The notes beneath the pieces are model-generated. The model was not told where the DNA came from. It saw only the letters and a program-made list of their open reading frames with translations, and did no database searches. From CAXBES01 sp963974915 (GTDB taxonomy: Bacteria; Bacteroidota; Bacteroidia; Flavobacteriales; Flavobacteriaceae): a stretch of DNA of 64,000 nucleotides. The stretch lies in assembly GCA_963974915.1 (NCBI GenBank), contig CAXBES010000003.1, forward strand, positions 185,532-249,531, written 5' to 3'. Below, in pieces: positions 43,382 through 52,967 of the stretch (positions are counted from its first letter, which is position 1; every line of letters starts with the position of its first letter). Position numbers and translations under genes: made by a program.

Positions 43382-46300
43382 ATGTATCTTATGAAATTAA
43401 TTTACCTTTTCACTTTTTCAATTTTTCTATTGGTATGCTCTGTGAGTGTCGCTCAGGAACTTCCTAATGCAGCTATAAAGGAAAAAATAAAGCTTTTTAA
43501 GGAAAATCCGAGGGGTCCATATAAAGCCATAAACTGGTTTTGTGAAGACGGAACGATAAGAGAAGCTCGTGACCCTTGTCCAGACGATTTAGAAGGAGTT
43601 CAGCATGCCAGTTACCGAGACGACACTAAAGAATTAGCCAAAAAACATCATCTCTTCTTTGGGGAAATACTCGCCGGTACAGATCGTACAGCATTTTGGG
43701 ATGAGGCCAATAACAACAGTAGGTTAAAACAATACCAGTTAAACAAATATCTGGAGAGCATTGATGACGGGTGGATTCAGCGTAAATCACAATATTATCG
43801 TGGTGCAGTTCAGATTGAAGACGAACAGGAATGGGGAGTAGAGTTCTACCAGAAGTTTTTACCCAGAGATGAACGTATTACAAATAAGTTCTTTCTTCTG
43901 AAACAATCGCTTAGAGACATCCCTCACGATGGGGATAGTAATCTCGCTCAATTAATGCGTAGTCAATCAAAAACTATCGCAGATGAATTTCCAAAATTTA
44001 TGGATGCCCGAATAAAGATTCACGGTAACCCTACGATAGAAGACATTGAAATGGTTAAGAATTTTCAGGTAAAGCATGAGAAGAACTTACCCGAAAAGCT
44101 CAAGACCGAACTCGTGGAGTTGCAGAACACCATGGCCGAAATTTATGCTCCCTTAAATACGGAAAACCTGAGGGCTCAGGTACTTAAAATTTCAAAAGAT
44201 AATACAACCAGAGCCAGGATTCTACAATTCTTAGATACCTACAGCGATTTGGAAGCTCCCAATATGGTTGTTCCGGCTTTAGCAGATATTTTATGCGTTA
44301 TAAGAACAGATATCACCGAAGATACTAACGGGAATGATCGTTTACTCCTACTCGATCTTTCGAATGCCTTAGAAGATGTTCTACTTAAGAAAACGCAGGA
44401 ATGGGAACCGGAGAATTTACAAGATCTAATGGAGAAAATTCGTCATTTAAGCCTTTCGGCTGCCGGCACCGGACTTATCGAATTGTGGGAATGGGAAAGT
44501 ATCAAATCGCAATTAGAACTACACCTTAACAAAACCGAACTTTCTATTGACGAATTAAACAATTTTTTACAAACAGCGCGTGGGGTTGTAGAATGGAGTG
44601 CTTCTATGGTTAAGTCAAATTATCAGGAGATCGTTGATATTTATACCGCTTTCGAACCCCTGAGTTATGGCTTTATTGACGATAGAATTCGATCGAGTGT
44701 GGCCTTAGATCTTGGGGAAAGTGTAAGTAAATTAGGGGCGCTAATCGCCGAAAGATCTGCCATCTCAAACAATGTCCTCAATTTAAGATCACAAAGCAGT
44801 ATTCGCGGGTTAAATCCCGGATATGCTTATGGAGAACTTGTTGTAATTGAAGGAACTCCCGAAAACATAGAAATTGATTCAGATAAAATATACATTTTTC
44901 AAAAGCCCCCCAGTGATTTAAAACCAGTTGCAGGGATTATGACCGTTTCTGAAGGAAATTTAGTTTCTCATGTTCAGTTGTTAGCCAGAAACCTGGGGAT
45001 TCCAAATGCAGCTTTATCGGGAGACAATTTAAAGGCACTCTCAAAATATTCTGGTGAAAAGGTGTTTTATGCAGTTTCGGGAAAAGGAAATGTCATTTTA
45101 AAATCTGAAGAGGATATGTCTTCTGAAGAAAAAGCACTTTTTAGTAAAACTGAAAGAAGTGAAGAAAAGATCGCCGTTCCTGTTGAACAAATTAGACTCG
45201 ACGTTTGTGAAGTACTCAACATGAAGAACGTTAATGCGAAGGATTCGGGTAAACTATGTGGCCCCAAGGCTGCCAATTTAGGCGAATTGAAGTCGATGTT
45301 TCCTGAAAATGTGGTTGAGGGAATCGTAATTCCCTTTGGGATTTTCAGAAAGCATATGGATCAGGAAATGCCCGGTGAAAATGTGAGTTTTTGGACTTTT
45401 TTGAATACTACCTTTGCAGAGGCAGAATACCAGCGTAAACAGGGCGTTTCGGAACCTGAAGTTGAAAATTACCAATTAATAAGGTTAGCAAAACTGAAAG
45501 AGGCCATAGAAAAAATGCCCCTCGATGCACAGTTTGAAAAAGATCTTAAAATTCAGTTTGCCAATGCCTTCGGAAACGCTATCGGTAATGTTCCTGTTTT
45601 TCTGCGAAGTGATACAAATATGGAGGATTTAAAAGAATTTACCGGCGCCGGATTAAACTTGACGTTATTTAATATTCTTTCCGAAGAAAAAATCCTGGAA
45701 GGAATTAAAAAAGTATGGGCATCACCTTACACCGAACGTAGTTTTAAATGGAGACAGAAATATCTTTCCAATCCGGAAAATGTATATCCCTCAATATTAA
45801 TAATTCCCAGTGTAGATGTTGAATATTCGGGTGTTTTAATCACAAAAGGTATTAATTCCGGCAATGACGATGACCTTACAGTAGCTTTTAGTCGTGGTGC
45901 CGGAGGTGCGGTCGACGGGCAAATTGCTGAGACCCGACTTATCACCACTAACGAGAATTTTTTATTGGCTCCTGCCAGGGAAGCGGGCTATTTGCGACTA
46001 CCGCAAACGGGAGGAACAACTAAGAATGTGACTACTTTTGAAGCACCCATACTCAATGAAAAGAATATGGAAAGTATACGGGAAATTGCTGCCAAGGTAA
46101 GAACGACCATACCTTCCGAAACGGGAACAGAATACAAGGGAGCCTGGGATGTGGAGTTGGGTTTCGAGCACGACAAACTATGGCTTTTTCAGATTAGACC
46201 TTTCGTAGAGAATAAACGGGCCAAAAGTTCAGATTATTTAGCCTCTATCACACCAAATATCGATTTAACTAAGAAAGTATCACTTTCTACAAAATTGTAA
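43382..46300 (+). CDS. Exported dikinase-like protein (phosphohistidine domain then ATP-grasp domain)
   Basis: A 972-residue protein with a signal peptide (ending VSVAQ); the start may be M4 at 43391. The first 470 residues are helical and match nothing I recognise. A PEP-utiliser-type phosphohistidine domain follows (about 480-580) with EGNLVSHVQLLARNLGIP and the expected H530. Next comes a PPDK_N-type ATP-grasp domain (about 615-960): CGPKAANLGELKSMFP, FLRSDTNMEDLKEFTGAG with R742, then SGVLITKG and DVELGFEHDKLWLFQIRP. There is no PEP/pyruvate barrel. This order (His domain first) is as in glucan water dikinases, the reverse of PEP synthase. Export is odd for an ATP-using enzyme. The serine hydrolase gene starts four bases later. 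Confidence 0.85.
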   Translation: MYLMKLIYLFTFSIFLLVCSVSVAQELPNAAIKEKIKLFKENPRGPYKAINWFCEDGTIREARDPCPDDLEGVQHASYRDDTKELAKKHHLFFGEILAGTDRTAFWDEANNNSRLKQYQLNKYLESIDDGWIQRKSQYYRGAVQIEDEQEWGVEFYQKFLPRDERITNKFFLLKQSLRDIPHDGDSNLAQLMRSQSKTIADEFPKFMDARIKIHGNPTIEDIEMVKNFQVKHEKNLPEKLKTELVELQNTMAEIYAPLNTENLRAQVLKISKDNTTRARILQFLDTYSDLEAPNMVVPALADILCVIRTDITEDTNGNDRLLLLDLSNALEDVLLKKTQEWEPENLQDLMEKIRHLSLSAAGTGLIELWEWESIKSQLELHLNKTELSIDELNNFLQTARGVVEWSASMVKSNYQEIVDIYTAFEPLSYGFIDDRIRSSVALDLGESVSKLGALIAERSAISNNVLNLRSQSSIRGLNPGYAYGELVVIEGTPENIEIDSDKIYIFQKPPSDLKPVAGIMTVSEGNLVSHVQLLARNLGIPNAALSGDNLKALSKYSGEKVFYAVSGKGNVILKSEEDMSSEEKALFSKTERSEEKIAVPVEQIRLDVCEVLNMKNVNAKDSGKLCGPKAANLGELKSMFPENVVEGIVIPFGIFRKHMDQEMPGENVSFWTFLNTTFAEAEYQRKQGVSEPEVENYQLIRLAKLKEAIEKMPLDAQFEKDLKIQFANAFGNAIGNVPVFLRSDTNMEDLKEFTGAGLNLTLFNILSEEKILEGIKKVWASPYTERSFKWRQKYLSNPENVYPSILIIPSVDVEYSGVLITKGINSGNDDDLTVAFSRGAGGAVDGQIAETRLITTNENFLLAPAREAGYLRLPQTGGTTKNVTTFEAPILNEKNMESIREIAAKVRTTIPSETGTEYKGAWDVELGFEHDKLWLFQIRPFVENKRAKSSDYLASITPNIDLTKKVSLSTKL

Positions 46301-46304
46301 TGTT

Positions 46305-47549
46305 ATGAAAAAATACTTCGGATTTATACTTGTTTTATGCACGTTTTTATCCTTCGGATTCTATCCGATAGACGGTTATGAGAGATCGAGAATTGTGCGG
46401 TTATTAGATATTCAGAATAAAATTAATGCGGGGGAGAAATACACGAGAATTCCTGCAGGTGCCTTTGCAAGTATTGAAGACATTAAGCTTAATTTATTAG
46501 CAATAGAAGATAAATTGGTGGATTCCATTCTCACTGAAGATGCTGCATTTGCCAAACGTATCAACAGATTGTTTCCCGGTAGTGGTTACTCTGCAGCTGT
46601 ACTCGATATTTCTAACCCCAATAGCTTGCGGTACGCAGCATTTAGGGAAAACGTGGGGTACCAGCCGGGTAGTGTTGGGAAAATCGCGGTTTTAAATGCA
46701 CTCTTTGTGGAACTAGCGAAAATTTATCCCGATGATTTTGAAGCGCGAATCTCGCTTCTTTGTAATAAACGTGTAACCTCAGGCATCTGGGGTGTAGGTG
46801 ATCACCATACGATTCCGGTTTACGATTCTAAAAAAAATACGTTGGTTAAAAGACAAGTTGTCGCCAATGACGAATTTACCCTTTTTGAATGGGCAGATCA
46901 CATGGTATCTGTAAGTAATAATGGTGCCGCCAGTGTCCTTTACAGAGAAGCAATGTTGATGTCGGCTTTTGGTAAAGATTACCCTCGTTTAACCGAAGAG
47001 GAATCAGAAAATTATTTTAAGGATACGCCTCGCGATTCGTTAACAGTCTATGCAAATAGAATTGTAAATGACCCTTTACGAGAAATTGGAATAACAGAAG
47101 ACGACTGGCGCTTAGGTGGTATGTTCACTAACGGTCCCGGCAAGTACGTAGGACGTATGGGAGGAAGTATAGGCACTCCAAAAGGACTTATGAAATATTT
47201 AGTTCAATTAGAACAAGGAAAGGTTGTAGATTCTGCATCCAGTCTTGAAATGAAACGCCTTCTTTATATTACGGATCGTAGAATACGATATGCTCAATCT
47301 AAAAGACTAGACAGCGCAAGAGTTTATTTTAAATCCGGAAGTTTTTATAGTTGTGATCGCTCCAAGCCAACGTATTGTGGAGACTATGCAGGGAATAGAT
47401 TCAACTATATGAATTCTGTGATCACGGTAGAGCATCCAAACGGCAAGAATTATATCGTATGTTTAATGACCAATGTATTGAGTAAGAACTCGGCCGGAGC
47501 ACATATGTATTTAGCCGGACAAATCGATAAGATAATTACTGAAGAATAG
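46305..47549 (+). CDS. Exported beta-lactamase-fold serine hydrolase A
   Basis: A 414-residue protein with a signal peptide (about 1-19). The three motifs of the penicillin-binding/class A beta-lactamase fold are visible: S123-V-G-K126, S204-N-N206 and K343-S-G. Inserts and length exceed those of true class A beta-lactamases, so resistance is unlikely. It may hydrolyse a peptide or ester in the envelope. It is four bases after the dikinase-like gene, so co-transcribed, and its 3' end overlaps the convergent translocase-like gene by 14 bases. Confidence 0.85.
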   Translation: MKKYFGFILVLCTFLSFGFYPIDGYERSRIVRLLDIQNKINAGEKYTRIPAGAFASIEDIKLNLLAIEDKLVDSILTEDAAFAKRINRLFPGSGYSAAVLDISNPNSLRYAAFRENVGYQPGSVGKIAVLNALFVELAKIYPDDFEARISLLCNKRVTSGIWGVGDHHTIPVYDSKKNTLVKRQVVANDEFTLFEWADHMVSVSNNGAASVLYREAMLMSAFGKDYPRLTEEESENYFKDTPRDSLTVYANRIVNDPLREIGITEDDWRLGGMFTNGPGKYVGRMGGSIGTPKGLMKYLVQLEQGKVVDSASSLEMKRLLYITDRRIRYAQSKRLDSARVYFKSGSFYSCDRSKPTYCGDYAGNRFNYMNSVITVEHPNGKNYIVCLMTNVLSKNSAGAHMYLAGQIDKIITEE

Positions 47550-50379
47550 GTGTTTCTCTTCTTATGGCGTCTAAGGCATTTTTTGCGAAATACCTTACTT
47601 TTTTATTCTTGTGTTTCAGAAGTGGCTGAATCACTTTGATAAAATATGGATCTTTCAGTTCTTGCATGGTATTTAAAACAGCAAGTTTTACCTTGGCTCC
47701 CCTATTTTTCAGAAGCATAACTAATATTTGTCTTTCGCTCGTATTTTCTACTTCAAATGAAGAAGTATTGTAATCATTATTATCTATTATATGATATTCA
47801 ATTAAAGGGAGCATAGAGCCTTTCAGTTTAGACTGAAGTAGATTATCTAAGAATTCGACAGCATTTATCTTTGTATCCTGAATTTCACTTTTAAGTCCGT
47901 AGTAAGCCGTCTCAATATCAATTCTATCATATTTTAGGCTTAAGAGTTTAAAAACGCACTCTAAACTTTGCTCTAATTGATCTTCCAGGATCTCCAATAA
48001 ACTCTCGCGAGCGATAAGCAGATCTGTAAGCGCATCGTCGTCAGACTCTTCGAAATCCTGGTTCTCGATCATTTTCTTTAAAGTTGAGATCGCATTGATG
48101 GTGTTTTTATAATACCTGCTTTCCTTCAAAATGATCTTGGTGATTTGTCGTTGCTCCATACGTAGATTTGGTGTATTAAGTTGGAGTTTATTTAACGATT
48201 TCGCGGCTTCTAATCGAATAGTAAAGTCTTTACTTTTTAATAATCGCATCAACAATTTTATTCCATCTTTACTTTTAGAGGCTTCAATAACTTTAGGAAT
48301 ATGAGGTTTTACTTTGTTTTTTAGATCTTCGGAGACTACCAGATCTAAAATCGTTTTGTTTATTCCCTCTCCATAGTTCTGAAGGGCTCTAATAGCATTC
48401 TTCCGAAACTCCTTATCGGCTAAAAAATCGATCAAATTCCCAACAAATGGCGCATGGGCTGAAATCCCAGCTGCCTTAATGGCGTGTCCCACCACATAGG
48501 AGTCTCTATTATTAAAATGCGCAGATATAAAGCTGTAAAACTTCGGTTCTTTGGCGTAAGCAACAGTAATTAGCAACTCTGCGATCTCTTGTTTGCGAAG
48601 GTCATTATCGTCTTTGGAAAGTTCGTATATTTTCTTCTGAATTCGGGAATTCAGATCAAATTTGACCGCTAACTTTTCATTTTCTGCAGATTCTTTGGCT
48701 AGACACAGTAACGCTGCGTTTGAAATATAATCACTAGAATTGTTTAGGTAAGTGTTAAAAATTCGGACATCATCAATATCGGTATGTTGAAGCAGATATT
48801 CCATTGCTCTGAAAACAACAGCATCATCTTTGATATGAATAAGTTCTTTAATTTTATTTGAAGCCGTTCCTTTTCTAGACAGGTACAATTGCTCTATTGA
48901 AGCTGCCTTCACTGCATGCGACGGATGATCCAGAAGTTTTATAATTTGGGGTTCAAGCGATTTAAAACGATAATCGTGGAGCCTGTCCAGTAAATTTAAT
49001 ATCTCAGTTTCAGAGCCTTTTGTTAAGATTTGGATAGCCGATTTAGTAGTAGCCGCCAAACTAATTTTCTTAGTCACCAGTTCATTTGCTTCTAACGAAC
49101 TCTGAATATTGGTGCGAAAAGATTCGAAATAAGTTTCCCTCAATTTATAGATTAGAAACATCCAAATAAATAAAAACAGGAGAATGATGACTGTGATATA
49201 GGTGGTGCTAAGATCTAATCTGCGAACAACGAAAATTAATAATAGTCCGGCGAGCCCTGTGGCAAAACTATCCACTACGACATCGATAAACGATTTTGCC
49301 TGATTTTTAATATGATAAGGAATTGGTAAGATCGATAATTCAATTCCGGCTTTGTTAATAGACTGCTTAAAACTACCATCCATTCCTTTAATGATAATTA
49401 GCACCCACAGTTCGGGGAAAGTAAGAAACAAGAGGCATCCAATTGCAATTCCCAAAGGGAGAATCATTAAGTTAGTAGTTACTCCAAGCCAAGCTAACAT
49501 ACGGTTGGTTAAAAACAATTGAATTAATAAGGCTATAACGTTAAAGGAAGAAAACCAAAATCCGAAGAACGAAGCGAGTTCATCACTATCCGGGATCGCG
49601 CGATTGGCAAAATCACTAAACTGAAAATCTACTAATTTTGCCATTACCACTCCTACCCCAACGATCGCAGCTAAATAAGTTAAATGCCTGGATCTTAGGA
49701 TGAGTTTATAGGGAGACGAATATGTTTGTTGCTCGTTGATCTTTCGCTGACTCCGCACATACGCATTGAGTTTTTTAACCCTCATTTTCCAGACGGTTTG
49801 TAAAATAGGAATGCAAAAGAGCAGCAAAGTCGCGGCTACGATCATCACTACACGATTTCCAAATGCAGGAGCTATTATAGATGTTAAATATCCTCCAAAA
49901 ATACCGCCGGCAATGGCACCGGCACCTATAAATCCGAAAAGTCTCTTCGCTTCCCTTGCATTATACACCATATTCGCGATGATCCAAAACTGGGAGGTAA
50001 CTAATACTGCAAATAGCGAAACACTCAAATAATAAGCATAGAGTGACCAGTTACTCAGTGCTCCGGCATACATTAATACACTTAAAAGTAAAAAGCTTGT
50101 ACTAAAGAATACCAGCGTGCTAATAGTAATTTTCCGAAGGGAAAACTTTTTAACTGCCTTATTGTAAAAATACATGGTTATTAATGCGATGACCGCTACC
50201 AATATATAACCATATGGAAGGTGTTCTGCGCCTAATTTAGAGAGAAATAAAGCATTGATCGTTGGCTTTACCATTAAAAGGACAGAGATTAGCAGAAAGA
50301 TATATAACTGCATAAAAAAAGAGATGTGTATTTCGCCATCTCTTATATCAAAAGTCTTTTTAAAAAGGTTTTTAAGCAT
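47536..50379 (-). CDS. Nucleotide-translocase-like membrane protein with HEAT-repeat tail
   Basis: A 947-residue protein. Residues about 1-430 hold eleven or twelve membrane helices of the NTT (ATP:ADP antiporter-like) branch of the major facilitator superfamily: KPTINALFLSKLGAEHLPYG, YNAREAKRLFGFIGAGAIAG, KGMDGSFKQSINKAGIELSI and KSFIDVVVDSFATG. Residues about 440-947 are HEAT-like helical repeats (HPSHAVKAASIEQLYLSRKG, KHKNKKVRYFAKNALDAI). NTT carriers of intracellular bacteria exchange ATP for ADP; free-living relatives have no known substrate. It lies 22 bases after serine hydrolase B. Confidence 0.85.
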   Translation of the reverse strand: MLKNLFKKTFDIRDGEIHISFFMQLYIFLLISVLLMVKPTINALFLSKLGAEHLPYGYILVAVIALITMYFYNKAVKKFSLRKITISTLVFFSTSFLLLSVLMYAGALSNWSLYAYYLSVSLFAVLVTSQFWIIANMVYNAREAKRLFGFIGAGAIAGGIFGGYLTSIIAPAFGNRVVMIVAATLLLFCIPILQTVWKMRVKKLNAYVRSQRKINEQQTYSSPYKLILRSRHLTYLAAIVGVGVVMAKLVDFQFSDFANRAIPDSDELASFFGFWFSSFNVIALLIQLFLTNRMLAWLGVTTNLMILPLGIAIGCLLFLTFPELWVLIIIKGMDGSFKQSINKAGIELSILPIPYHIKNQAKSFIDVVVDSFATGLAGLLLIFVVRRLDLSTTYITVIILLFLFIWMFLIYKLRETYFESFRTNIQSSLEANELVTKKISLAATTKSAIQILTKGSETEILNLLDRLHDYRFKSLEPQIIKLLDHPSHAVKAASIEQLYLSRKGTASNKIKELIHIKDDAVVFRAMEYLLQHTDIDDVRIFNTYLNNSSDYISNAALLCLAKESAENEKLAVKFDLNSRIQKKIYELSKDDNDLRKQEIAELLITVAYAKEPKFYSFISAHFNNRDSYVVGHAIKAAGISAHAPFVGNLIDFLADKEFRKNAIRALQNYGEGINKTILDLVVSEDLKNKVKPHIPKVIEASKSKDGIKLLMRLLKSKDFTIRLEAAKSLNKLQLNTPNLRMEQRQITKIILKESRYYKNTINAISTLKKMIENQDFEESDDDALTDLLIARESLLEILEDQLEQSLECVFKLLSLKYDRIDIETAYYGLKSEIQDTKINAVEFLDNLLQSKLKGSMLPLIEYHIIDNNDYNTSSFEVENTSERQILVMLLKNRGAKVKLAVLNTMQELKDPYFIKVIQPLLKHKNKKVRYFAKNALDAIRRETPILQ

Positions 50380-50401
50380 TATAAAACATCAGTATTCTGT
50401 T

Positions 50402-51391
50402 TTATAAAGATCGTGATTTTTTCATTACTTTTTCTAAAGGAATTACTAAATCTCTAATGATTTGCTCTCCAAAGTCATTATCTACCAAAGCCACTATAAT
50501 GTATTTTCTTTTAGGTCCCCAAACTAAAACTGAATCGGAGTGATAATTTTTCCACGATCCGGATTTTCTAAATAATCGCGCGTTTGGAGCAACTCTATCA
50601 AGCGTATTTACGAATTTGTGATGAAGCTCCGGGTTTTCCATGATCTTTAGCATTTGTCTCGATCTGTCTTCACTAATTAGATTCCCCATAGCCAGTTGGT
50701 AGTAGAAACTGCAAACCTGCTTGGTGGTTGCTGCGTGACTTAATCCCTTAAGTGGTTCGGGATATCTCCGTCCGCCCGCTGCATATCGCTTGCCAACCCA
50801 TAAGCCTCCACCTTCTTCTTCGTTGTATAAATTGTGCTTTGGTGCGCGTAAAACTTCCTCGATCTTCTCATAACCCACTCTATCGATCATTCTAGTGGTA
50901 GCCTGGTTATTAGATTTGCTAATCATTAACCGCATGTCCTTCTGAATTTCCTTAGAGTCTTTCAACTCGCCCTTATCGAGCGCATCCATGGATGCTAATA
51001 AAACTGCTATCTTCGGAAGACTCGCAGCATACATCATATGATTGCCGTTAAGACTGGCATATCGAATGTTATTTATATCAGATAGATCAACGATCCCAAC
51101 ACTCATGCGTTTGTTTTCAACAAGGGTCTTCCATGTGTTATTGGTATAAATCTCGGTCTCCAGTATGGCTTGTAAACTTTCCGAATACAAATCGTCAATT
51201 TGTTCAATTTCCATTCCCTGAGTCTTAACAGGCAATTCCATTGGCATTTTTAGAATCGGGGAATACTTTGGGTAAGTTACAAGAGCCAGATCTTTTCCAT
51301 TTTTTGCAAAAGGTGAAATTTGAGCATTTAATGAAAATCCGGTTATAAATAATGAAAAGATAAAAATTTGAAAGATTTGTTTTTTAATCAT
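50402..51391 (-). CDS. Exported beta-lactamase-fold serine hydrolase B
   Basis: A 329-residue protein with a signal peptide (1-24, ending LNAQ). Motifs: S124-L-P-K127, S160-N-N162 and K276-S-G, in the order and spacing of class A beta-lactamase-fold enzymes. It is a shorter relative of hydrolase A across the translocase gene. No class A Glu166 equivalent could be assigned with confidence, so beta-lactam hydrolysis should not be assumed. It is the first gene of a two-gene minus-strand operon. Confidence 0.85.
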   Translation of the reverse strand: MIKKQIFQIFIFSLFITGFSLNAQISPFAKNGKDLALVTYPKYSPILKMPMELPVKTQGMEIEQIDDLYSESLQAILETEIYTNNTWKTLVENKRMSVGIVDLSDINNIRYASLNGNHMMYAASLPKIAVLLASMDALDKGELKDSKEIQKDMRLMISKSNNQATTRMIDRVGYEKIEEVLRAPKHNLYNEEEGGGLWVGKRYAAGGRRYPEPLKGLSHAATTKQVCSFYYQLAMGNLISEDRSRQMLKIMENPELHHKFVNTLDRVAPNARLFRKSGSWKNYHSDSVLVWGPKRKYIIVALVDNDFGEQIIRDLVIPLEKVMKKSRSL

Positions 51392-51556
51392 GTAGATAAC
51401 GTAGGGATTTAGGTTGTTATTCGCAACTTATTTTTCGTAAAAACAAGCAAATGTATTCTAAAATTTGACATGTTTAACTAACTAAACGTTAAATTCTTAT
51501 AAATGTTTTATAGAATCTTCACAATTTAAAAGTCTAAGTTTCTGAACAATATTAAC

Positions 51557-51564
51557 TAACTTTG
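51557..51564 (+). promoter_or_regulatory. -7 box of the lipoprotein gene
   Basis: TAACTTTG, a full TAnnTTTG match, 31 bases before the ATG at 51596. The -33 element is not clear. Confidence 0.45.
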
Positions 51565-51595
51565 AATTAGGTCGATAACTTATTCAAATACTTAC

Positions 51596-52270
51596 ATGGT
51601 CATGACGATAAAAGTAATCTGTGCAAACATTTTTTTTGTTTTGGCAATGCTCATTTTTTCGGGTTGCTCGTCAACAAAGGAAGTAGAAAGCTGGCGTAGT
51701 CCGGATTCCAAAAATACCAAATTTAAAAAAGTTTTAATTCTTGGAATGACAGAGGATCCAAAGGTTCGCGCTATTTTTGAAGATAAATTAACTAAGATCC
51801 TTTATAAGAATAGAATAAATTCGATTAGTAGTTTAGAGTTTTTTGGTCCTGCATTTAAAAGCGTCCCACAAACCATCGAAGAATGGAAGCCTTTTGAGCA
51901 AAAATTAGTTGATGAGAATTTTGACTCTGTGATAATTACTAAGGTAATAGGTGTTGAAGAAGTTGATGCGAATTCGGCTATTGTGAGGAATATCAATCAA
52001 TATTTCTCAACATTTAAAGAAGATATGGTTCAGAATAATGATCTGTATAAAGAGGATGTCAAAGATTATTATATACATCATGTTGCCACTACATTGTATT
52101 GTATTTGTCCCGGAAATGAAGAGGATAATATTATTTGGAAATTGCAATTGGATATAAAGCAACCTATTGATAATGAGTACCTCATAGAGCAAGGCGTAAA
52201 TAAATTTTCACAGAAATTTATAAAAGCATTAAAGAACCAGGATCTTTTTATAACGAAGATCCCCGAATAA
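51596..52270 (+). CDS. Lipoprotein of unknown function
   Basis: A 224-residue protein with a lipobox (LIFSGC, Cys about residue 24); M3 at 51602 is an alternative start. The mature part begins SSTKEVESWRSPD, then FKKVLILGMTEDPKVRAIFE, an alpha/beta pattern resembling small TolB/DUF4136-type envelope lipoproteins. I do not recognise the family securely. It stands alone between two minus-strand operons and converges with a LytTR regulator gene. Confidence 0.75.
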   Translation: MVMTIKVICANIFFVLAMLIFSGCSSTKEVESWRSPDSKNTKFKKVLILGMTEDPKVRAIFEDKLTKILYKNRINSISSLEFFGPAFKSVPQTIEEWKPFEQKLVDENFDSVIITKVIGVEEVDANSAIVRNINQYFSTFKEDMVQNNDLYKEDVKDYYIHHVATTLYCICPGNEEDNIIWKLQLDIKQPIDNEYLIEQGVNKFSQKFIKALKNQDLFITKIPE

Positions 52271-52286
52271 ATTTAAATGGAGGTTG

Positions 52287-52967
52287 TTATAAGAATAATT
52301 CATTCTTTACATTTTCGTAGTATGAATCACTAACCGAAATTGTAATTTCTCCAAGCAACAGATCCCGTCCTTTTAAGCCAGTAACTTTATCTTTATTAAC
52401 GATATAGGACCTGTGTACTCGCATAAAAACCGTTGAAGGCAAGCTGCCTTCTAACGATTTTAAAGTTTGATAAGACATGATCTTCTTGTCATCAAAATAA
52501 AATGTGACATACTCACTATCACTTTTAATAAACTGAATATCAGCTAATTTAACCTTGTGTAAATCGTAACCGGACTTTATAGTGATATATTCATGCGAGT
52601 TTATTTTCGACTTTTCAGAACTCGTTTTCACTTTATTTACTGCTGTGAGAAAACGTTCAAAAGTGATCGGTTTCAGTAGATAGTCGGTCGCATTTAGTTC
52701 GAACCCATCCAAGGCATATTCAGAATAAGCCGTTGTAAAAATAATTTTCGTTCCCTGAGGCACCATTTTGGCGAAGTCGGTTCCCTTTAATTGAGGCATC
52801 TGAATATCTAAAAAAATCACATCGATCGTTTCAGTTTTTAACAGACTGATGGCTTCCAACGGATTTTCAAATTCTCCTTTAGAATCCAGAAAATCGAGTT
52901 TTTTGACATAGCTTTTGAGTAGCGATCTCGCCAATTCTTCATCGTCAATAATGATACATTTAAGCAT
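52287..52967 (-). CDS. LytTR-family response regulator (second system)
   Basis: A 226-residue regulator: receiver domain with D8-D9 and phosphoacceptor D54 in IFLDIQMPQLKG, K near residue 98 in DYLLKPITFERFL, and a LytTR DNA-binding domain from about 128 (FMRVHRSYIVNKDKVTGLKG). It overlaps the kinase gene by eight bases, so it is coupled to it. It is a paralogue of the regulator at 570-1325. Confidence 0.94.
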   Translation of the reverse strand: MLKCIIIDDEELARSLLKSYVKKLDFLDSKGEFENPLEAISLLKTETIDVIFLDIQMPQLKGTDFAKMVPQGTKIIFTTAYSEYALDGFELNATDYLLKPITFERFLTAVNKVKTSSEKSKINSHEYITIKSGYDLHKVKLADIQFIKSDSEYVTFYFDDKKIMSYQTLKSLEGSLPSTVFMRVHRSYIVNKDKVTGLKGRDLLLGEITISVSDSYYENVKNELFL

